Shown: piece by piece, positions 10,873-21,655 of the stretch
Position numbering within the stretch: the stretch's first letter is position 1
Layout of the letters: each line of letters begins with the position of its first letter
DNA from: Pelagibacterales bacterium SAG-MED29
Lineage (GTDB): Bacteria > Pseudomonadota > Alphaproteobacteria > Pelagibacterales > Pelagibacteraceae
Direction: 5' to 3'
Length of the DNA stretch: 64,000 nucleotides
Assembly (NCBI GenBank): GCA_014653815.1
Contig: JACWDZ010000002.1
Location: forward strand, 33,501 to 97,500
Translations under genes and position numbers: made by a program
Notes under the pieces: generated by a model
Databases searched by the model: none
What the model saw: only the letters and a program-made list of their open reading frames with translations
Told to the model about the DNA's origin: nothing

Positions 10873-10901
10873 TTGTAAAGATTAATTATTGACTATATAA
10901 A
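10873..10901 (+). promoter_or_regulatory. Candidate sigma70-type promoter for rpmI-rplT
   Basis: TTGTAA - 17 nt - TATAAA in the infC/rpmI gap; predicted TSS only a few nt before the rpmI ATG (10914). Confidence 0.4.
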
Positions 10902-10913
10902 ACCTGAATATTT

Positions 10914-11120
10914 ATGCCAAAATTAAAAACTAAAAGCTCTGCAAAAAAAAGATTTAGATTTACTGCTTCTGGTAAAATTAAAATGCCTCAAGCTGGGAAA
11001 AGACATGGTATGATTAAAAGAACGAATTCACAAATTAGAAAACAAAGAGGCACTACGATAATGACAAAGCAAGACTCAAAGATCGTTAAATCGTATATGC
11101 CATATAATTTAAGAGGATAA
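10914..11120 (+). CDS. rpmI: 50S ribosomal protein L35
   Basis: [23 protein letters not shown]; canonical infC-rpmI-rplT order. Confidence 0.97.
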   Translation: MPKLKTKSSAKKRFRFTASGKIKMPQAGKRHGMIKRTNSQIRKQRGTTIMTKQDSKIVKSYMPYNLRG

Positions 11121-11121
11121 T

Positions 11122-11478
11122 ATGGCTAGAACAAAACGTGGTGTTGTTAGTAGAGCAAAACATAAAAAAATTTTAAAATCTGTTAAAGGTCAATACGGAA
11201 GAAGAAAGAACACTATTCGAATAGCTCGTCAAGCGATGGAGAAAGCTATGCAATATGCTTATCGAGATAGAAAAGCAAAAAAGAGAGAATTTAGATCTTT
11301 ATGGATACAAAGAATTAATGCTGGCGTAAGAATGGAAGGTCTTACATATGCAAAATTTATTAATGGTTTGGCTAAATCTAAGATCAAGTTGGATAGAAAA
11401 GTGCTAGCAGAATTGGCTTATAATAATCCAGAAGTCTTTAAATCTATAGTAAAAAAGGTTCAATCATCTCTTAACTAA
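11122..11478 (+). CDS. rplT: 50S ribosomal protein L20
   Basis: [42 protein letters not shown]. Confidence 0.98.
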   Translation: MARTKRGVVSRAKHKKILKSVKGQYGRRKNTIRIARQAMEKAMQYAYRDRKAKKREFRSLWIQRINAGVRMEGLTYAKFINGLAKSKIKLDRKVLAELAYNNPEVFKSIVKKVQSSLN

Positions 11479-11528
11479 TAAGAGTCTTTGATTTAATCTC
11501 AACTTAATATAAAAAATCATAATACCCA

Positions 11529-12596
11529 ATGAGTGATTTAGAAAAAATAAATTCTATTTTTAACGCAAAGATAGACTCTGTAAAATCAAAAGATGAATTA
11601 CAGAACTTAAAAACAGAATTTTTTGGTAAAAATGGTCAAATTACAAATCAGTTTAAAAATTTAGCATCTTTATCTGCTGAAGATAAGAGGGAATTTGCCT
11701 CTAGTTTAAATAAGTTAAAAGATAATTTATCCAAACAGATTGAAGAAAAGAATTTAGAAATTGAAACGCAAGAAATTAATGAAAAATTAAAAAGTGAAAA
11801 AATTGATGTAACTTTACCTATAAGATCTTACAGACAAGGAAAAATTCATCCAGTATCACAAGTGATTGATGAAATCTCTTCTATATTTTCAGAGATTGGA
11901 TTTTCGGTTGCAGAAGGCCCTGATGTTGAAACAGAGTATAATAATTTTACCGCACTCAATACACCCAAAGATCATCCAGCGAGAGATATGCATGACACTT
12001 TTTATTTGGATAAAGATAGAAAACTTCTATTAAGGACACATACTTCACCAGTTCAAATTAGAACTATGTTAAATGAAAAACCACCTTTTAAGATTATAGT
12101 TCCTGGCAGAACTTATCGATCTGATAGCGATCAAACTCATGCTCCTATGTTTCATCAACTAGAAGGTCTTCACATAGATAAGAATATTACTATGGGTCAT
12201 TTGAAAGGATGTTTAGATTATTTCATTAAGGAATTTTTTGAAGTCAAAAATGTTAAGATGAGATTTAGACCAAGTCATTTCCCATTTACCGAACCTTCGG
12301 CTGAGGTAGATATTGGCTATAGACTAGATAATGGTAAAATAGTTATTGGGGAAGGGGACAAATGGTTAGAAATTTTGGGTTGTGGAATGGTACATCCTAA
12401 TGTTTTAAAAAATGTTAAAGTAGATACAAAAAAATATCAAGGTTTTGCGTTTGGTATGGGAATTGACAGGCTTGCAATGTTAAAATATGGAATTAACGAT
12501 TTAAGGGCATTTTTTGAGACAGATTATAGATGGTTAAGTCATTTTGGTTTTGATCCTTTGGACGTTCCAACAAATTATAGAGGTTTAAGTAAATGA
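11529..12596 (+). CDS. pheS: Phenylalanyl-tRNA synthetase alpha subunit
   Basis: HPxxQVIDEI, [40 protein letters not shown]. Confidence 0.98.
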   Translation: MSDLEKINSIFNAKIDSVKSKDELQNLKTEFFGKNGQITNQFKNLASLSAEDKREFASSLNKLKDNLSKQIEEKNLEIETQEINEKLKSEKIDVTLPIRSYRQGKIHPVSQVIDEISSIFSEIGFSVAEGPDVETEYNNFTALNTPKDHPARDMHDTFYLDKDRKLLLRTHTSPVQIRTMLNEKPPFKIIVPGRTYRSDSDQTHAPMFHQLEGLHIDKNITMGHLKGCLDYFIKEFFEVKNVKMRFRPSHFPFTEPSAEVDIGYRLDNGKIVIGEGDKWLEILGCGMVHPNVLKNVKVDTKKYQGFAFGMGIDRLAMLKYGINDLRAFFETDYRWLSHFGFDPLDVPTNYRGLSK

Positions 12597-14995
12597 TTAT
12601 TACAATCTCTTGGCTAAAAGAGCACTTACAAACAAAGGCAAATGAAGCCAAGATAATAGATCAGCTAACAAATATTGGACTTGAAGTTGAGAACATAAAA
12701 GAGAATTCAGGAGAGTTAAGTGATTTTAAAGTTGCAAAGATTTTGAAAGCAGAAAAGCATCCTAATGCTGATAAGCTAAAAGTTTGTGATGTGAGTTTAG
12801 GTGACAATAAAATTATAAAAGTAGTTTGTGGAGCATCGAATGCTAGAGATGGACTGGTAACTATTTATGCACCTCCAGGAGCAGTTATTCCTAAAACAAA
12901 GCTGCAATTAAAAATTGCTAAAATTAGAGGAGTAGAATCTAGGGGGATGCTTTGTTCAGGAAATGAATTGAACTTATCAAATGACAGCACTGGTATCGTA
13001 GAACTAAAGAATAAAGAAAAAGAAATTGGAAAAAGTTATTTTAAAACTAAATCAGAAAAGGCTTTAGATATTTCTATTACACCAAATAGAGCTGACTGCT
13101 TAGGAGTAAGAGGGATAGCAAGAGATCTTGCGTCATCTGGACTTGGAAATCTACTAAAGTTAAAGAAAAAATCTTTAAAACAAACTTTAAAACAACCTAT
13201 TAAGGTTTCGATCTCTAAAGAGAAAAACCAAGGCTGCCTATCTTTTGGCAGCTGTTACATAAAAAATATTACAAACAAAGAAAGTCCAGAATGGTTAAAA
13301 AATAAAATTCTAGCTTTAGGGTTGAAACCTATTTCTGCGGTTGTTGATATTACAAATTATGTAATGTTTGATTTAAATCGACCTTTACATGCATATGATG
13401 CCAACAAAATAGACCAAGAAATTATTGTTAGAAATTCAAAAGAAGGCGAAGAATTTAAAGGATTAGACAATGAGCAATATAAATTAAAGAAAGGCATGTG
13501 TGTTATTGCAGATAAAAGTAGCATTCTTGGACTAGGAGGGGTTATTGGAGGCACAAAAACATCAACCGAGTTTGATACAAAAAACATATTATTAGAGTCT
13601 GCTTATTTTTTACCTTCATCAATTAGAAAAACAGCTCGTGAATTAAACATTGATACTGATGCAAAATATAGATTTGAAAGAGGAATAGACCCTACCTCTG
13701 TAAAAGAAGGTTTAGAAATAGCTGCAGCTTTAACAACTAAGATTTGCGGAGGATCAGCAAGTAAGTTTGTTATTACTGGACAAGATTCTCAGAAAAGCAA
13801 AATTATAAATTTTAATATTGAAAAATTTAAAGATTTAATTGGTATTACAATTTCAATTTCTGAAGCTGATAGAATTCTATCGTCTTTGGGTTTCAAGGTT
13901 AAAAAAACAAAAAAAAGTTTAAAAGTTGAAATTCCTTCTTGGAGACCCGACATTTTACAAGACGTCGATTTAATTGAAGAGTTAATAAGGATTAAAGGAT
14001 TTAATAACATTAAAGCGATTGAACCTGCAAAAATAAGAAAAAAAGAAACTTTAAATTTTAAACAGAGACTCTTTCATCTTTCCCAAAGAGCTTTGGCATC
14101 CAAGGGCTATATGGAAACGGTTACTTGGTCATTTACAGATTCAAAGATTGATAAACAATTTTCAAAAGGTGAAAAAGAAATAAAAATTTATAATCCCATA
14201 TCATCGGACTTAGATGTTTTGAGAAGATCAATATTTTCTAATCTTTCTATTCATTTGAAAAAAAATCAAGATAGAGGATATGGTGATTTATCCTTTTTTG
14301 AAATAGGACCAACATTTTTTGGAAAAAATCCTGGCGAACAGCAGATAGTTGTTGGAGGAATAAAATCAGGCCAAGTTAATAGAAGAAGCTGGTCTGACAA
14401 AGCAAGAAATATTGATGTTTTTGATGTTAAAAGTGATGCATTAAGAACGTTAGTTGAATTAGGTGTAGATGAAAAAAATCTTTTTATAAGCGATTTAACA
14501 AAAAGCAGTTATCATCCAGGTCGATCAGGATCTATTAATTTAAAATCAGATAAAGGTCCTCATCTTGCGTACTTCGGAGAATTACACCCTGCTATTGTAA
14601 AAAAATTAGATTTTAAAGATAAAAATATTTTTGGATTGGAGATTTTCTTAAAAAATATACCTCAACCCAATAAAAAAGCAAGACAGACAAAAGTTAATTA
14701 TGTAGCTTCAGATTTTCAAAAATCAGAAAGAGATTTTGCATTTGTTATTGAAAAATCTTTTAAAGTTGGTTTGCTTGAGGCATTAATTAAAAAAGTAGAT
14801 GAAAATATTATCCAAAAAGTTGTTGCATTTGATGTTTTTGAAGGAGAAAATATTCCTAAAGATAAAAAATCAGTAGCTATCAACGTAACTCTTCAAGCTC
14901 TAGATAAAACTTTAAATGAAAAAGACTTAGATCAAGTTAGCCAAAAAATAATAGAAACAGTTAAAAAAAAGACTGGTGCTACAATTAGGTCCTAA
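12593..14995 (+). CDS. pheT: Phenylalanyl-tRNA synthetase beta subunit
   Basis: tRNA-binding EMAP-like N-terminus, B3/B4, B5 and C-terminal anticodon-binding domain; overlaps pheS by 4 nt. Confidence 0.97.
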   Translation: MIITISWLKEHLQTKANEAKIIDQLTNIGLEVENIKENSGELSDFKVAKILKAEKHPNADKLKVCDVSLGDNKIIKVVCGASNARDGLVTIYAPPGAVIPKTKLQLKIAKIRGVESRGMLCSGNELNLSNDSTGIVELKNKEKEIGKSYFKTKSEKALDISITPNRADCLGVRGIARDLASSGLGNLLKLKKKSLKQTLKQPIKVSISKEKNQGCLSFGSCYIKNITNKESPEWLKNKILALGLKPISAVVDITNYVMFDLNRPLHAYDANKIDQEIIVRNSKEGEEFKGLDNEQYKLKKGMCVIADKSSILGLGGVIGGTKTSTEFDTKNILLESAYFLPSSIRKTARELNIDTDAKYRFERGIDPTSVKEGLEIAAALTTKICGGSASKFVITGQDSQKSKIINFNIEKFKDLIGITISISEADRILSSLGFKVKKTKKSLKVEIPSWRPDILQDVDLIEELIRIKGFNNIKAIEPAKIRKKETLNFKQRLFHLSQRALASKGYMETVTWSFTDSKIDKQFSKGEKEIKIYNPISSDLDVLRRSIFSNLSIHLKKNQDRGYGDLSFFEIGPTFFGKNPGEQQIVVGGIKSGQVNRRSWSDKARNIDVFDVKSDALRTLVELGVDEKNLFISDLTKSSYHPGRSGSINLKSDKGPHLAYFGELHPAIVKKLDFKDKNIFGLEIFLKNIPQPNKKARQTKVNYVASDFQKSERDFAFVIEKSFKVGLLEALIKKVDENIIQKVVAFDVFEGENIPKDKKSVAINVTLQALDKTLNEKDLDQVSQKIIETVKKKTGATIRS

Positions 14996-16803
14996 TGTCA
15001 GACATAAATAGAATTCGTAATTTTTCAATAATTGCGCATATAGATCACGGCAAATCTACTATTGCAGATCGGATTATTCATAAATGTGGAGGATTAACTG
15101 ATCGAGAGATGAAAACTCAAGTTTTAGATTCTATGGATATTGAAAGAGAAAGAGGAATTACTATTAAAGCACAAACAGTAAAACTTAACTATAAGGCAAA
15201 AGATGGAAAAGAATATATTTTAAATATTATAGACACACCAGGTCATGTTGATTTTGGTTATGAAGTAAGTCGATCTTTATCTGCCTGCGAAGGTTCATTA
15301 TTAATAGTAGATAGCACTCAGGGCGTTGAAGCACAGACACTGGCAAATGTTTATCAAGCTTTAGAAATTAATCACGAGGTTATACCAGTTTTAAATAAAA
15401 TAGATTTACCAGCATCGGATATCGATAAAACAAAAAAAGAAATCGAAGATGTGGTGGGTATTGATACTTCAAATGCAATTAAATGTTCAGGCAAGACAGG
15501 TGAAGGAGTTGACGATATTTTGGAGTCAATTATAAAGAATTTACCTGCTCCAAAAGGCGCACAAGAAAAAAAACTCAAATCTTTATTAGTTGATAGTTGG
15601 TATGACAGCTATCTAGGTGTTGTTATTTTGGTCAGAGTAATAAATGGGAAAATTAAAAGAAATATGAAAGTTAAACTAATGTCTAATGGACAGGAACATA
15701 TTGTTGAAAAAGTAGGTATATTTACTCCAAAACCTAATGATATAGAGGAATTAAATTCTGGAGAAATTGGTTTTATAATAACCGGGATTAAATCTTTATC
15801 AGAAACAAAAGTTGGAGACACAATTTGTGATGCATCAGATCCAATTGAAACAGCATTGCCTGGATTTAAACCAAGTAAGCCAGTTGTTTTCTGTGGTTTA
15901 TTTCCAGTAGATAGCTCAGAATATCAAAAATTGAAAGATGGTTTGGGAAAGCTAAAACTTAATGATGCTAGTTTCTCTTACGAAGCAGAATCTTCAAGCG
16001 CTTTAGGATTAGGTTTTAGATGTGGTTTTCTTGGATTGTTACATCTAGAAATTATAACAGAAAGATTAGAGAGAGAATTTGACGTAAATCTAATTACTAC
16101 AACGCCCGGGGTTATTTATAAAGTTCATAAAGTTAAAGGTGAAGTTATAGATTTACAAAACCCTTCTAGCATGCCAGACCCAACACAAATTGTAAAAATT
16201 GAAGAACCCTGGATTAAAGCTACAGTTATAACTCCAGATGAGTATTTGGGTTCAATTATAAAAATTTGTCAAGATAAGAGAGGAATTCAAACCAATTTAA
16301 CTTATTCCGGTAATAGAGCAGTTTTGTCTTATGACTTACCACTTAATGAAGTTGTCTTTGATTTTAACGATAGATTAAAATCTATTTCAAGTGGATATGC
16401 TAGTTTTGATTACGAAATTACTGGGCATAAGGAAGGCAATTTAGTGAAGCTTGGTATATTAGTTAATGGAGAGCCAGTTGATGCTTTAGCAATGATCATT
16501 CATAAAGATTTTGCTCAATCTACTGGCAGACAAGTTTGTGAAAAATTAAAAGATTTAATTCCAAGACATAATTTTATGATTCCAATTCAGGCAGCCATTG
16601 GAGGAAAAATTGTGGCAAGAGAATCAATCAAGGGATTCTCAAAAGATGTTTTGACTAAAATTCACGGTGGTGGTGCAGCAGACAGAAAGAAAAAATTATT
16701 GAAAAAACAAAAAAGAGGAAAAGCAAGATCTAAACAATTTGGTAAAGTTGAAATTCCTCAAGAGGCATTTATAGGCGTGCTTAAAATAAATAAAGAAACT
16801 TAA
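14995..16803 (+). CDS. lepA: Elongation factor 4 (LepA GTPase)
   Basis: [34 protein letters not shown]-terminal [32 protein letters not shown]. Confidence 0.98.
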   Translation: MSDINRIRNFSIIAHIDHGKSTIADRIIHKCGGLTDREMKTQVLDSMDIERERGITIKAQTVKLNYKAKDGKEYILNIIDTPGHVDFGYEVSRSLSACEGSLLIVDSTQGVEAQTLANVYQALEINHEVIPVLNKIDLPASDIDKTKKEIEDVVGIDTSNAIKCSGKTGEGVDDILESIIKNLPAPKGAQEKKLKSLLVDSWYDSYLGVVILVRVINGKIKRNMKVKLMSNGQEHIVEKVGIFTPKPNDIEELNSGEIGFIITGIKSLSETKVGDTICDASDPIETALPGFKPSKPVVFCGLFPVDSSEYQKLKDGLGKLKLNDASFSYEAESSSALGLGFRCGFLGLLHLEIITERLEREFDVNLITTTPGVIYKVHKVKGEVIDLQNPSSMPDPTQIVKIEEPWIKATVITPDEYLGSIIKICQDKRGIQTNLTYSGNRAVLSYDLPLNEVVFDFNDRLKSISSGYASFDYEITGHKEGNLVKLGILVNGEPVDALAMIIHKDFAQSTGRQVCEKLKDLIPRHNFMIPIQAAIGGKIVARESIKGFSKDVLTKIHGGGAADRKKKLLKKQKRGKARSKQFGKVEIPQEAFIGVLKINKET

Positions 16804-16807
16804 AATT

Positions 16808-17725
16808 TTAATAATCTATAATTTTTTGAATTCCATCCTCTAATTTTGTAAAAAAAGACCTTTTTAAATTTAAAAACTTATTCATTTTTTTAAAAGTTCC
16901 AGAAGATTTTTTAGGGTCAAATTTATTAAGTTTTCTTTTTTTAAATTTACTTTTTGATCCTAATTTATTTTTTATCAAACTATATAGATAATTAATTGTT
17001 ACAGATCTATTAGTACCAACGTTAAAAATTTCATATTTTTTAATATTCTGAATTTTTTTCATAGAAAGAAGCATTATTTTGATTACGTCATCTACAAAAA
17101 TAAAATCTCGAGTTTGGTATCCACCATTTATTGTAATCGAAATGTTTTTTTTCATTTTGTTTAAAAATATTGGTATTACTGCAGAATAAGGGTTATTTGG
17201 ATTTTGTCCTGGTCCATATACATTGAATAATCTTAAGCCAACGGAAGAAACTTTGAAAACTTCAAAACTCATCCTGGCATAATTTTCTAAAGTCAATTTA
17301 TCTTGAGCATATGGGGAAGTAATTGAATATTTTTTTACATAATCTTTTCCCTTAGGCAAATGACCATAAATTGCAGATGAAGAAGCATAGACTATGGGTA
17401 CCGAATATTTTTTTGCTAAATCAAAAACTTTAATAGAACTTGCAAGATTATTTGTGCTACTTTTGTTTAAATTTTTTAAAGAAAAAGGCACTGATGATTG
17501 AGCAGCTAAATGAAATATACCTTTAAGCTTTTTGATGTTCACTTTATGAAGATCTTGAATTTTTTTCTTAATTAATTTTTTTCTATATTTTTTTGGAACA
17601 AACTTTAAAGATCCTTTCGAAAGATCATCTACTAAAATAAGATCATATTCATTGGAAATTTTTTTAACTAAGTTAGATCCAATAAACCCAGCACTCCCAG
17701 TTATCAAATATTTACCTTTTTTCAT
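16808..17725 (-). CDS. NAD-dependent epimerase/dehydratase (UDP-glucose 4-epimerase-like)
   Basis: ITGSAGFIGSNLVKKI, YASSSAIYG, SPYAQDKLTLENYAR (YxxxK), GLRLFNVYGPGQNP. Confidence 0.85.
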   Translation of the reverse strand: MKKGKYLITGSAGFIGSNLVKKISNEYDLILVDDLSKGSLKFVPKKYRKKLIKKKIQDLHKVNIKKLKGIFHLAAQSSVPFSLKNLNKSSTNNLASSIKVFDLAKKYSVPIVYASSSAIYGHLPKGKDYVKKYSITSPYAQDKLTLENYARMSFEVFKVSSVGLRLFNVYGPGQNPNNPYSAVIPIFLNKMKKNISITINGGYQTRDFIFVDDVIKIMLLSMKKIQNIKKYEIFNVGTNRSVTINYLYSLIKNKLGSKSKFKKRKLNKFDPKKSSGTFKKMNKFLNLKRSFFTKLEDGIQKIIDY

Positions 17726-17760
17726 TATATATATTTGTAATTTTGAATAATGTTTGAAAT

Positions 17761-17789
17761 TTGTTTTATATTACTCTTTTTAGTATTAA
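17761..17789 (+). promoter_or_regulatory. Candidate sigma70-type promoter for tRNA-Ser
   Basis: TTGTTT - 17 nt - TATTAA ending 11 nt upstream of the tRNA 5' end. Confidence 0.35.
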
Positions 17790-17800
17790 ATTGATATGCT

Positions 17801-17890
17801 GGAGAGGTGGCCGAGTGGTTGAAGGCGCACGCTTGGAAAGCGTGTAAACGGGAAACCGTTTCGAGGGTTCGAATCCCTCTCTCTCCGCCA
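17801..17890 (+). tRNA. tRNA-Ser(GGA), CCA encoded
   Basis: Cloverleaf GGAGAGG...CACGC-TTGGAAA-GCGTG anticodon arm (GGA), long class II variable arm, GGTTCGAATCC T-loop, acceptor CTCTCC-G-CCA. Confidence 0.97.
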
Positions 17891-17954
17891 TTTTATATCC
17901 ACACTCAACTAATAAGAGTCTTAAGTTTAACACTCAAATCATTTAAATTATATT

Positions 17955-17989
17955 CAGGGGCAGTGGAGGGAGACTGAAGCTGCCTTTGC
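17955..17989. other. GC-rich island in intergenic space; possible structured RNA or terminator element
   Basis: 22 of 35 bases are G/C in an otherwise strongly AT-rich region; GGCAG...CTGCC (17959-17963/17980-17984) and AGACTG...CAGTCT (17971-17976/17996-18001) inverted repeats. Confidence 0.35.
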
Positions 17990-17992
17990 TAT

Positions 17993-18733
17993 TTACAGTC
18001 TTTTAATTCCTATTACTTTTAATTTTGCAGTTTTTTCAATTCTTTTAATTGTTTGATGAATTCCCATAACCACTGTTTTTTTCATCGGGCCATAAGAATG
18101 GATAAGTTTTTTATTTGAAAGCGCAACAGCAACATGACCCTTCCAATAAATAATATTGTTTTTTTTAATATTCTTTAATTTTACATTTTTTTTGAAGTAT
18201 ATAACCTGATCTTTAGCATCTCTTGGACAAAATTTATTATTAAAATTCATAAATATTTGTATTAAGGCTGAGCAATCTATTCCTTTAAAAGATTTTCCAC
18301 CCCATTTGTATCTTATATTTTTAAAAATGGATATTTTTCTAAAAAGGTTTTTTTCTTTATATGAAATAGGTTTAACATTACTTTTACTTATCCACCCTTT
18401 TGAAAACTTAAAAAATTTATATTTACTATCTATAACTTTAATTTTTGAACCAAATGATAGTTCAGTTTTTTTCTTTTGATTGATTGGAAAATTATAAATT
18501 TTTGCTTTTAAAACATTTATTTTGTGTGTCGGTTTTAAAAAATTAGAGAAATTTTTATTAAGGACATAACCTTTATACCCATCTTCTTTAATCTTTATTT
18601 TAAGCCATTTTTTAGTTTTTTTTGAAATAGAAAAGCTATCTCCATAAATCATTTGTGTTACGACCTCAGATTTAGAGGAAGGTTTTTTATGGAGATTTAT
18701 AACTGAAAAATTATTTGTTAAATACTTAGTCAT
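17993..18733 (-). CDS. SH3-domain NlpC/P60 family peptidoglycan endopeptidase
   Basis: N-terminal bacterial SH3-like repeats (LHKKPSSKSEVVTQMIYGD), catalytic YKWGGKSFKGIDCSALIQIFM Cys motif, IIYWKGHVAVALSNKKLIHSYG His region. Confidence 0.88.
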   Translation of the reverse strand: MTKYLTNNFSVINLHKKPSSKSEVVTQMIYGDSFSISKKTKKWLKIKIKEDGYKGYVLNKNFSNFLKPTHKINVLKAKIYNFPINQKKKTELSFGSKIKVIDSKYKFFKFSKGWISKSNVKPISYKEKNLFRKISIFKNIRYKWGGKSFKGIDCSALIQIFMNFNNKFCPRDAKDQVIYFKKNVKLKNIKKNNIIYWKGHVAVALSNKKLIHSYGPMKKTVVMGIHQTIKRIEKTAKLKVIGIKRL

Positions 18734-20099
18734 TTAGCTTCAGTTTATCTTTAATCATATAAAGAAATACCAGCGAAGGTATTACCATTACCGCAGTAAT
18801 TATGAAGAAAATTCCCCAATCTCCATTTAACCAATCAACCAAAGCTCCAGATGAAGCTGCTAAGGTAGTTCGTCCAGCTGTTCCTATAGATGAAAGAAGC
18901 GCATATTGAGTAGCAGTATAAGTTCTGTCAACAAGCATTGAAATAAAAGCAACAAATGCTACCGTTGCAAATGCTGCTGCCATGTCATCGAAAATTACTG
19001 CTATTGCAAAAAGTAATTCTGATTTTCCTGACCAAGCTAGCAAAGAAAACAATAAGTTGGTAGACGCCATTAAAATACCAGAAACAAACATGGCTTTAAT
19101 TACGCCAGAACGAATTGCAAATAATCCACCTAACAAGGTAAATATTACAGTAGTTATCCAGCCTAATCCTTTTGAATATAGGGCTATGTCTGATTTAGTG
19201 AATCCTATTTCTTTATAAAATATTACTGACATTCTACCCAGAAAAGCTTCTCCAATTTTGAAAAGAAAAACAAATCCTAAGATAGCTAAAGCAACATTAA
19301 ATCCGTTTTTTTTAAAAAAGGTCATCACAGGACCGACAATAGTTCCTGTAACCCATGCCAAAGATTTTGTTGCAAAATTAGAGGAGCCTAATTTATCTTC
19401 AATTAATTTATCTGTATGAGCTTGGGATTTTTTTCTGTCAGTTGGTTGTGGCTCATTCACAAACATTAATCCAATATTACAAGCTATAATTACTACCCCC
19501 AAAACTAAGAAAGTAATTTGCCAATAATTTTCAAATCCTGCTGATTCAAAAAACTCTGCAAAATTTAAAGCTATAACCCCACCTAATTTATATCCAGTCC
19601 ACCATCCAACAACAGCCATAGCTGCTCCAGCCTGCATCGACTTTCCCTCATGCTCTCCAATTTGTTCAATTCTAAGGGCATCAACAGTAATGTCTTGTGT
19701 GGCTGAAGCAATTGCAATTATTAAACCTACGCTTATTACTAAAGCTAAATTAGCTGTGGGATTTATTACACTCCAACAAACTAGACTTAATAAAATTATA
19801 GTTTGCATTGTAACTATCCATCCACGTCTGTGACCAATTTTATTTGTTAACCAAGGAATTCTAATTCTATCGATTATTGGTGCCCACAAATAATTTAATG
19901 CGTAAACCGCAAATATTAATCCTGCCCAACCAATTGTGCTACGACTTAAACCATCCTCTTTAAGCCATAGACTTAAACTACTCCCTATTAATACCCATGG
20001 GAATCCGCTAATAGCACCAAGCAATAAAATTTTAGTCATTCGTCTATCAAAATAAACAGAGAAAGTTTCAGACAATGTTTGTTTTTTATATATTTCCAT
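18726..20099 (-). CDS. ampG: MFS transporter, AmpG-like muropeptide permease
   Basis: GAISGFPWVLIGSSLSLWLKEDGLSRSTIGWAGLIFAVYALNYLWAPIIDR and ATQDITVDALRIE signatures. Confidence 0.82.
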   Translation of the reverse strand: MEIYKKQTLSETFSVYFDRRMTKILLLGAISGFPWVLIGSSLSLWLKEDGLSRSTIGWAGLIFAVYALNYLWAPIIDRIRIPWLTNKIGHRRGWIVTMQTIILLSLVCWSVINPTANLALVISVGLIIAIASATQDITVDALRIEQIGEHEGKSMQAGAAMAVVGWWTGYKLGGVIALNFAEFFESAGFENYWQITFLVLGVVIIACNIGLMFVNEPQPTDRKKSQAHTDKLIEDKLGSSNFATKSLAWVTGTIVGPVMTFFKKNGFNVALAILGFVFLFKIGEAFLGRMSVIFYKEIGFTKSDIALYSKGLGWITTVIFTLLGGLFAIRSGVIKAMFVSGILMASTNLLFSLLAWSGKSELLFAIAVIFDDMAAAFATVAFVAFISMLVDRTYTATQYALLSSIGTAGRTTLAASSGALVDWLNGDWGIFFIITAVMVIPSLVFLYMIKDKLKLND

Positions 20100-20113
20100 A
20101 ATTAATTATCTTT

Positions 20114-21562
20114 TTAATTTCTCCAAAAGGATGGGAAAAATAATACTAACACTGCAAATAATTCTAATCTTCCAAGCAACATTCCTATTGATAATATCCA
20201 TTTTGATAGATCGGGTATAGCCTTATAGTTTCCGTCTGGACCAATCACACCTCCCAAGCCAGGCCCCACATTTGATATTGCGCTAGCCGCACCAGAAATA
20301 GCTGTTAAAAAATCTAATCCGGAGATAGATAGTAGCATAGCAATAATAAAGAAAATAAATAGAAAAGAAAAAATAAAAACTATAACTGAGTTAATAAATT
20401 CATCTGATATTTTTTGATTGTTATATTTATTTATTATTATGCTATTTGGATAAAATAATTTTTTAATTTGATTTTTTAAAAAAATAACAAGCATTTGTAG
20501 TCTAAAAATTTTAATACCACATGCTGTGGATCCAGCACATCCACCAACAAACATTAAGAATAAGAAAAAAATAAGAGAAAAATTTCCCCATAATCCAAAA
20601 TCATCTGTGACATATCCTGTTCCTGAAAAAATAGATATAACATTAAAAGATGATATTCTTATTTTATCTAAAATATTGCTTTCATAATTAATAAACATTA
20701 AGTAGAGAAACATAATTAATATGGAAATGAGAAGGAGGTAAATAAGACCTTTAATTTGGACATCTTGAAAAAAAATTTTTTTGTTACCTTTAACGAATTT
20801 TAAATATGAAATGAAAGGTATGCTTCCTAAGATTATAAAAATACTTGCTATAATTTCAATATTTGGATTTTTAAAAAAACCTATTGAATCATTATGAGTT
20901 GAAAATCCTCCAGTAGCAATAGTTGTCATAGCGTGAGCAATACTGTCAAATATAGACATTCCAAACAGCCAATAAAAAAACACACACAATAAAGTTAAAG
21001 CTAAATATGTTGAGACAATAATAGTCGCAACTTCGATTGTTCTCGGTAAAATTTTTTCAGTTGTATCTGGCCCTTCCATTTTAAATAATTGCATTCCTCC
21101 TACTTTCAATAATGGTAAAATTGTAATTGCCATAACAACTATTCCAATTCCACCAAGCCATTGCATTAGCGCTCTCCATAAAAGAATACTTTTTGGACTA
21201 TTATCTAAATTTGTAATTATTGTTGCTCCAGTAGTAGTGATCCCTGACATACTTTCAAAAAAGGCTTCACTAAAAGTAAATTCTTCAGGGGACAGAAGGA
21301 AGGGCAAACTTCCAAAAATTGCAACCATTAACCATGCAAGAGTTGAAAATAAAAAAGTTTGCCTCAGGTTAAGTCTAAATTCTTTTTCTAAGTTGGCCAG
21401 AATGAACAATATTCCAATAAAAATTGTAATAAATGCAGATGAAATAAAACTATGACTATTTTCATTATATAATAACTGCATAACATAAGGAGCTAGCATA
21501 GAAATTCCAAGAACAACAAGCAGCACTCCAATCATGAAAAAAACAGTTTTGTTTGTAGCCAT
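20114..21562 (-). CDS. trkH: Trk-type potassium transporter, TrkH
   Basis: ESMSGITTTGATIITNLD, WLGGIGIVVMAI, GGCAGSTACGIKIFR selectivity loops. Confidence 0.93.
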   Translation of the reverse strand: MATNKTVFFMIGVLLVVLGISMLAPYVMQLLYNENSHSFISSAFITIFIGILFILANLEKEFRLNLRQTFLFSTLAWLMVAIFGSLPFLLSPEEFTFSEAFFESMSGITTTGATIITNLDNSPKSILLWRALMQWLGGIGIVVMAITILPLLKVGGMQLFKMEGPDTTEKILPRTIEVATIIVSTYLALTLLCVFFYWLFGMSIFDSIAHAMTTIATGGFSTHNDSIGFFKNPNIEIIASIFIILGSIPFISYLKFVKGNKKIFFQDVQIKGLIYLLLISILIMFLYLMFINYESNILDKIRISSFNVISIFSGTGYVTDDFGLWGNFSLIFFLFLMFVGGCAGSTACGIKIFRLQMLVIFLKNQIKKLFYPNSIIINKYNNQKISDEFINSVIVFIFSFLFIFFIIAMLLSISGLDFLTAISGAASAISNVGPGLGGVIGPDGNYKAIPDLSKWILSIGMLLGRLELFAVLVLFFPSFWRN

Positions 21563-21655
21563 AGTGTTTCAGATTATTTAAATAGATATAAAATTCAACT
21601 TAATATCGTGTAATTATATCTGTATTTTATACATAAAATTTAATAAACCATAGTT

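Noticed and set aside
13357-14010. Antisense ORFs inside pheT
   Set aside because: Shadow ORFs; pheT is unambiguous.
11473-17922. Shared 16-mer AACTAATAAGAGTCTT at 11473-11488 and 17907-17922
   Set aside because: The first copy includes the rplT stop codon; in AT-rich sequence of this length a few chance 16-mer matches are expected, and flanks do not match.
18982-19218. 78-aa plus-strand ORF inside the AmpG-like gene
   Set aside because: Antisense to a clear MFS transporter.
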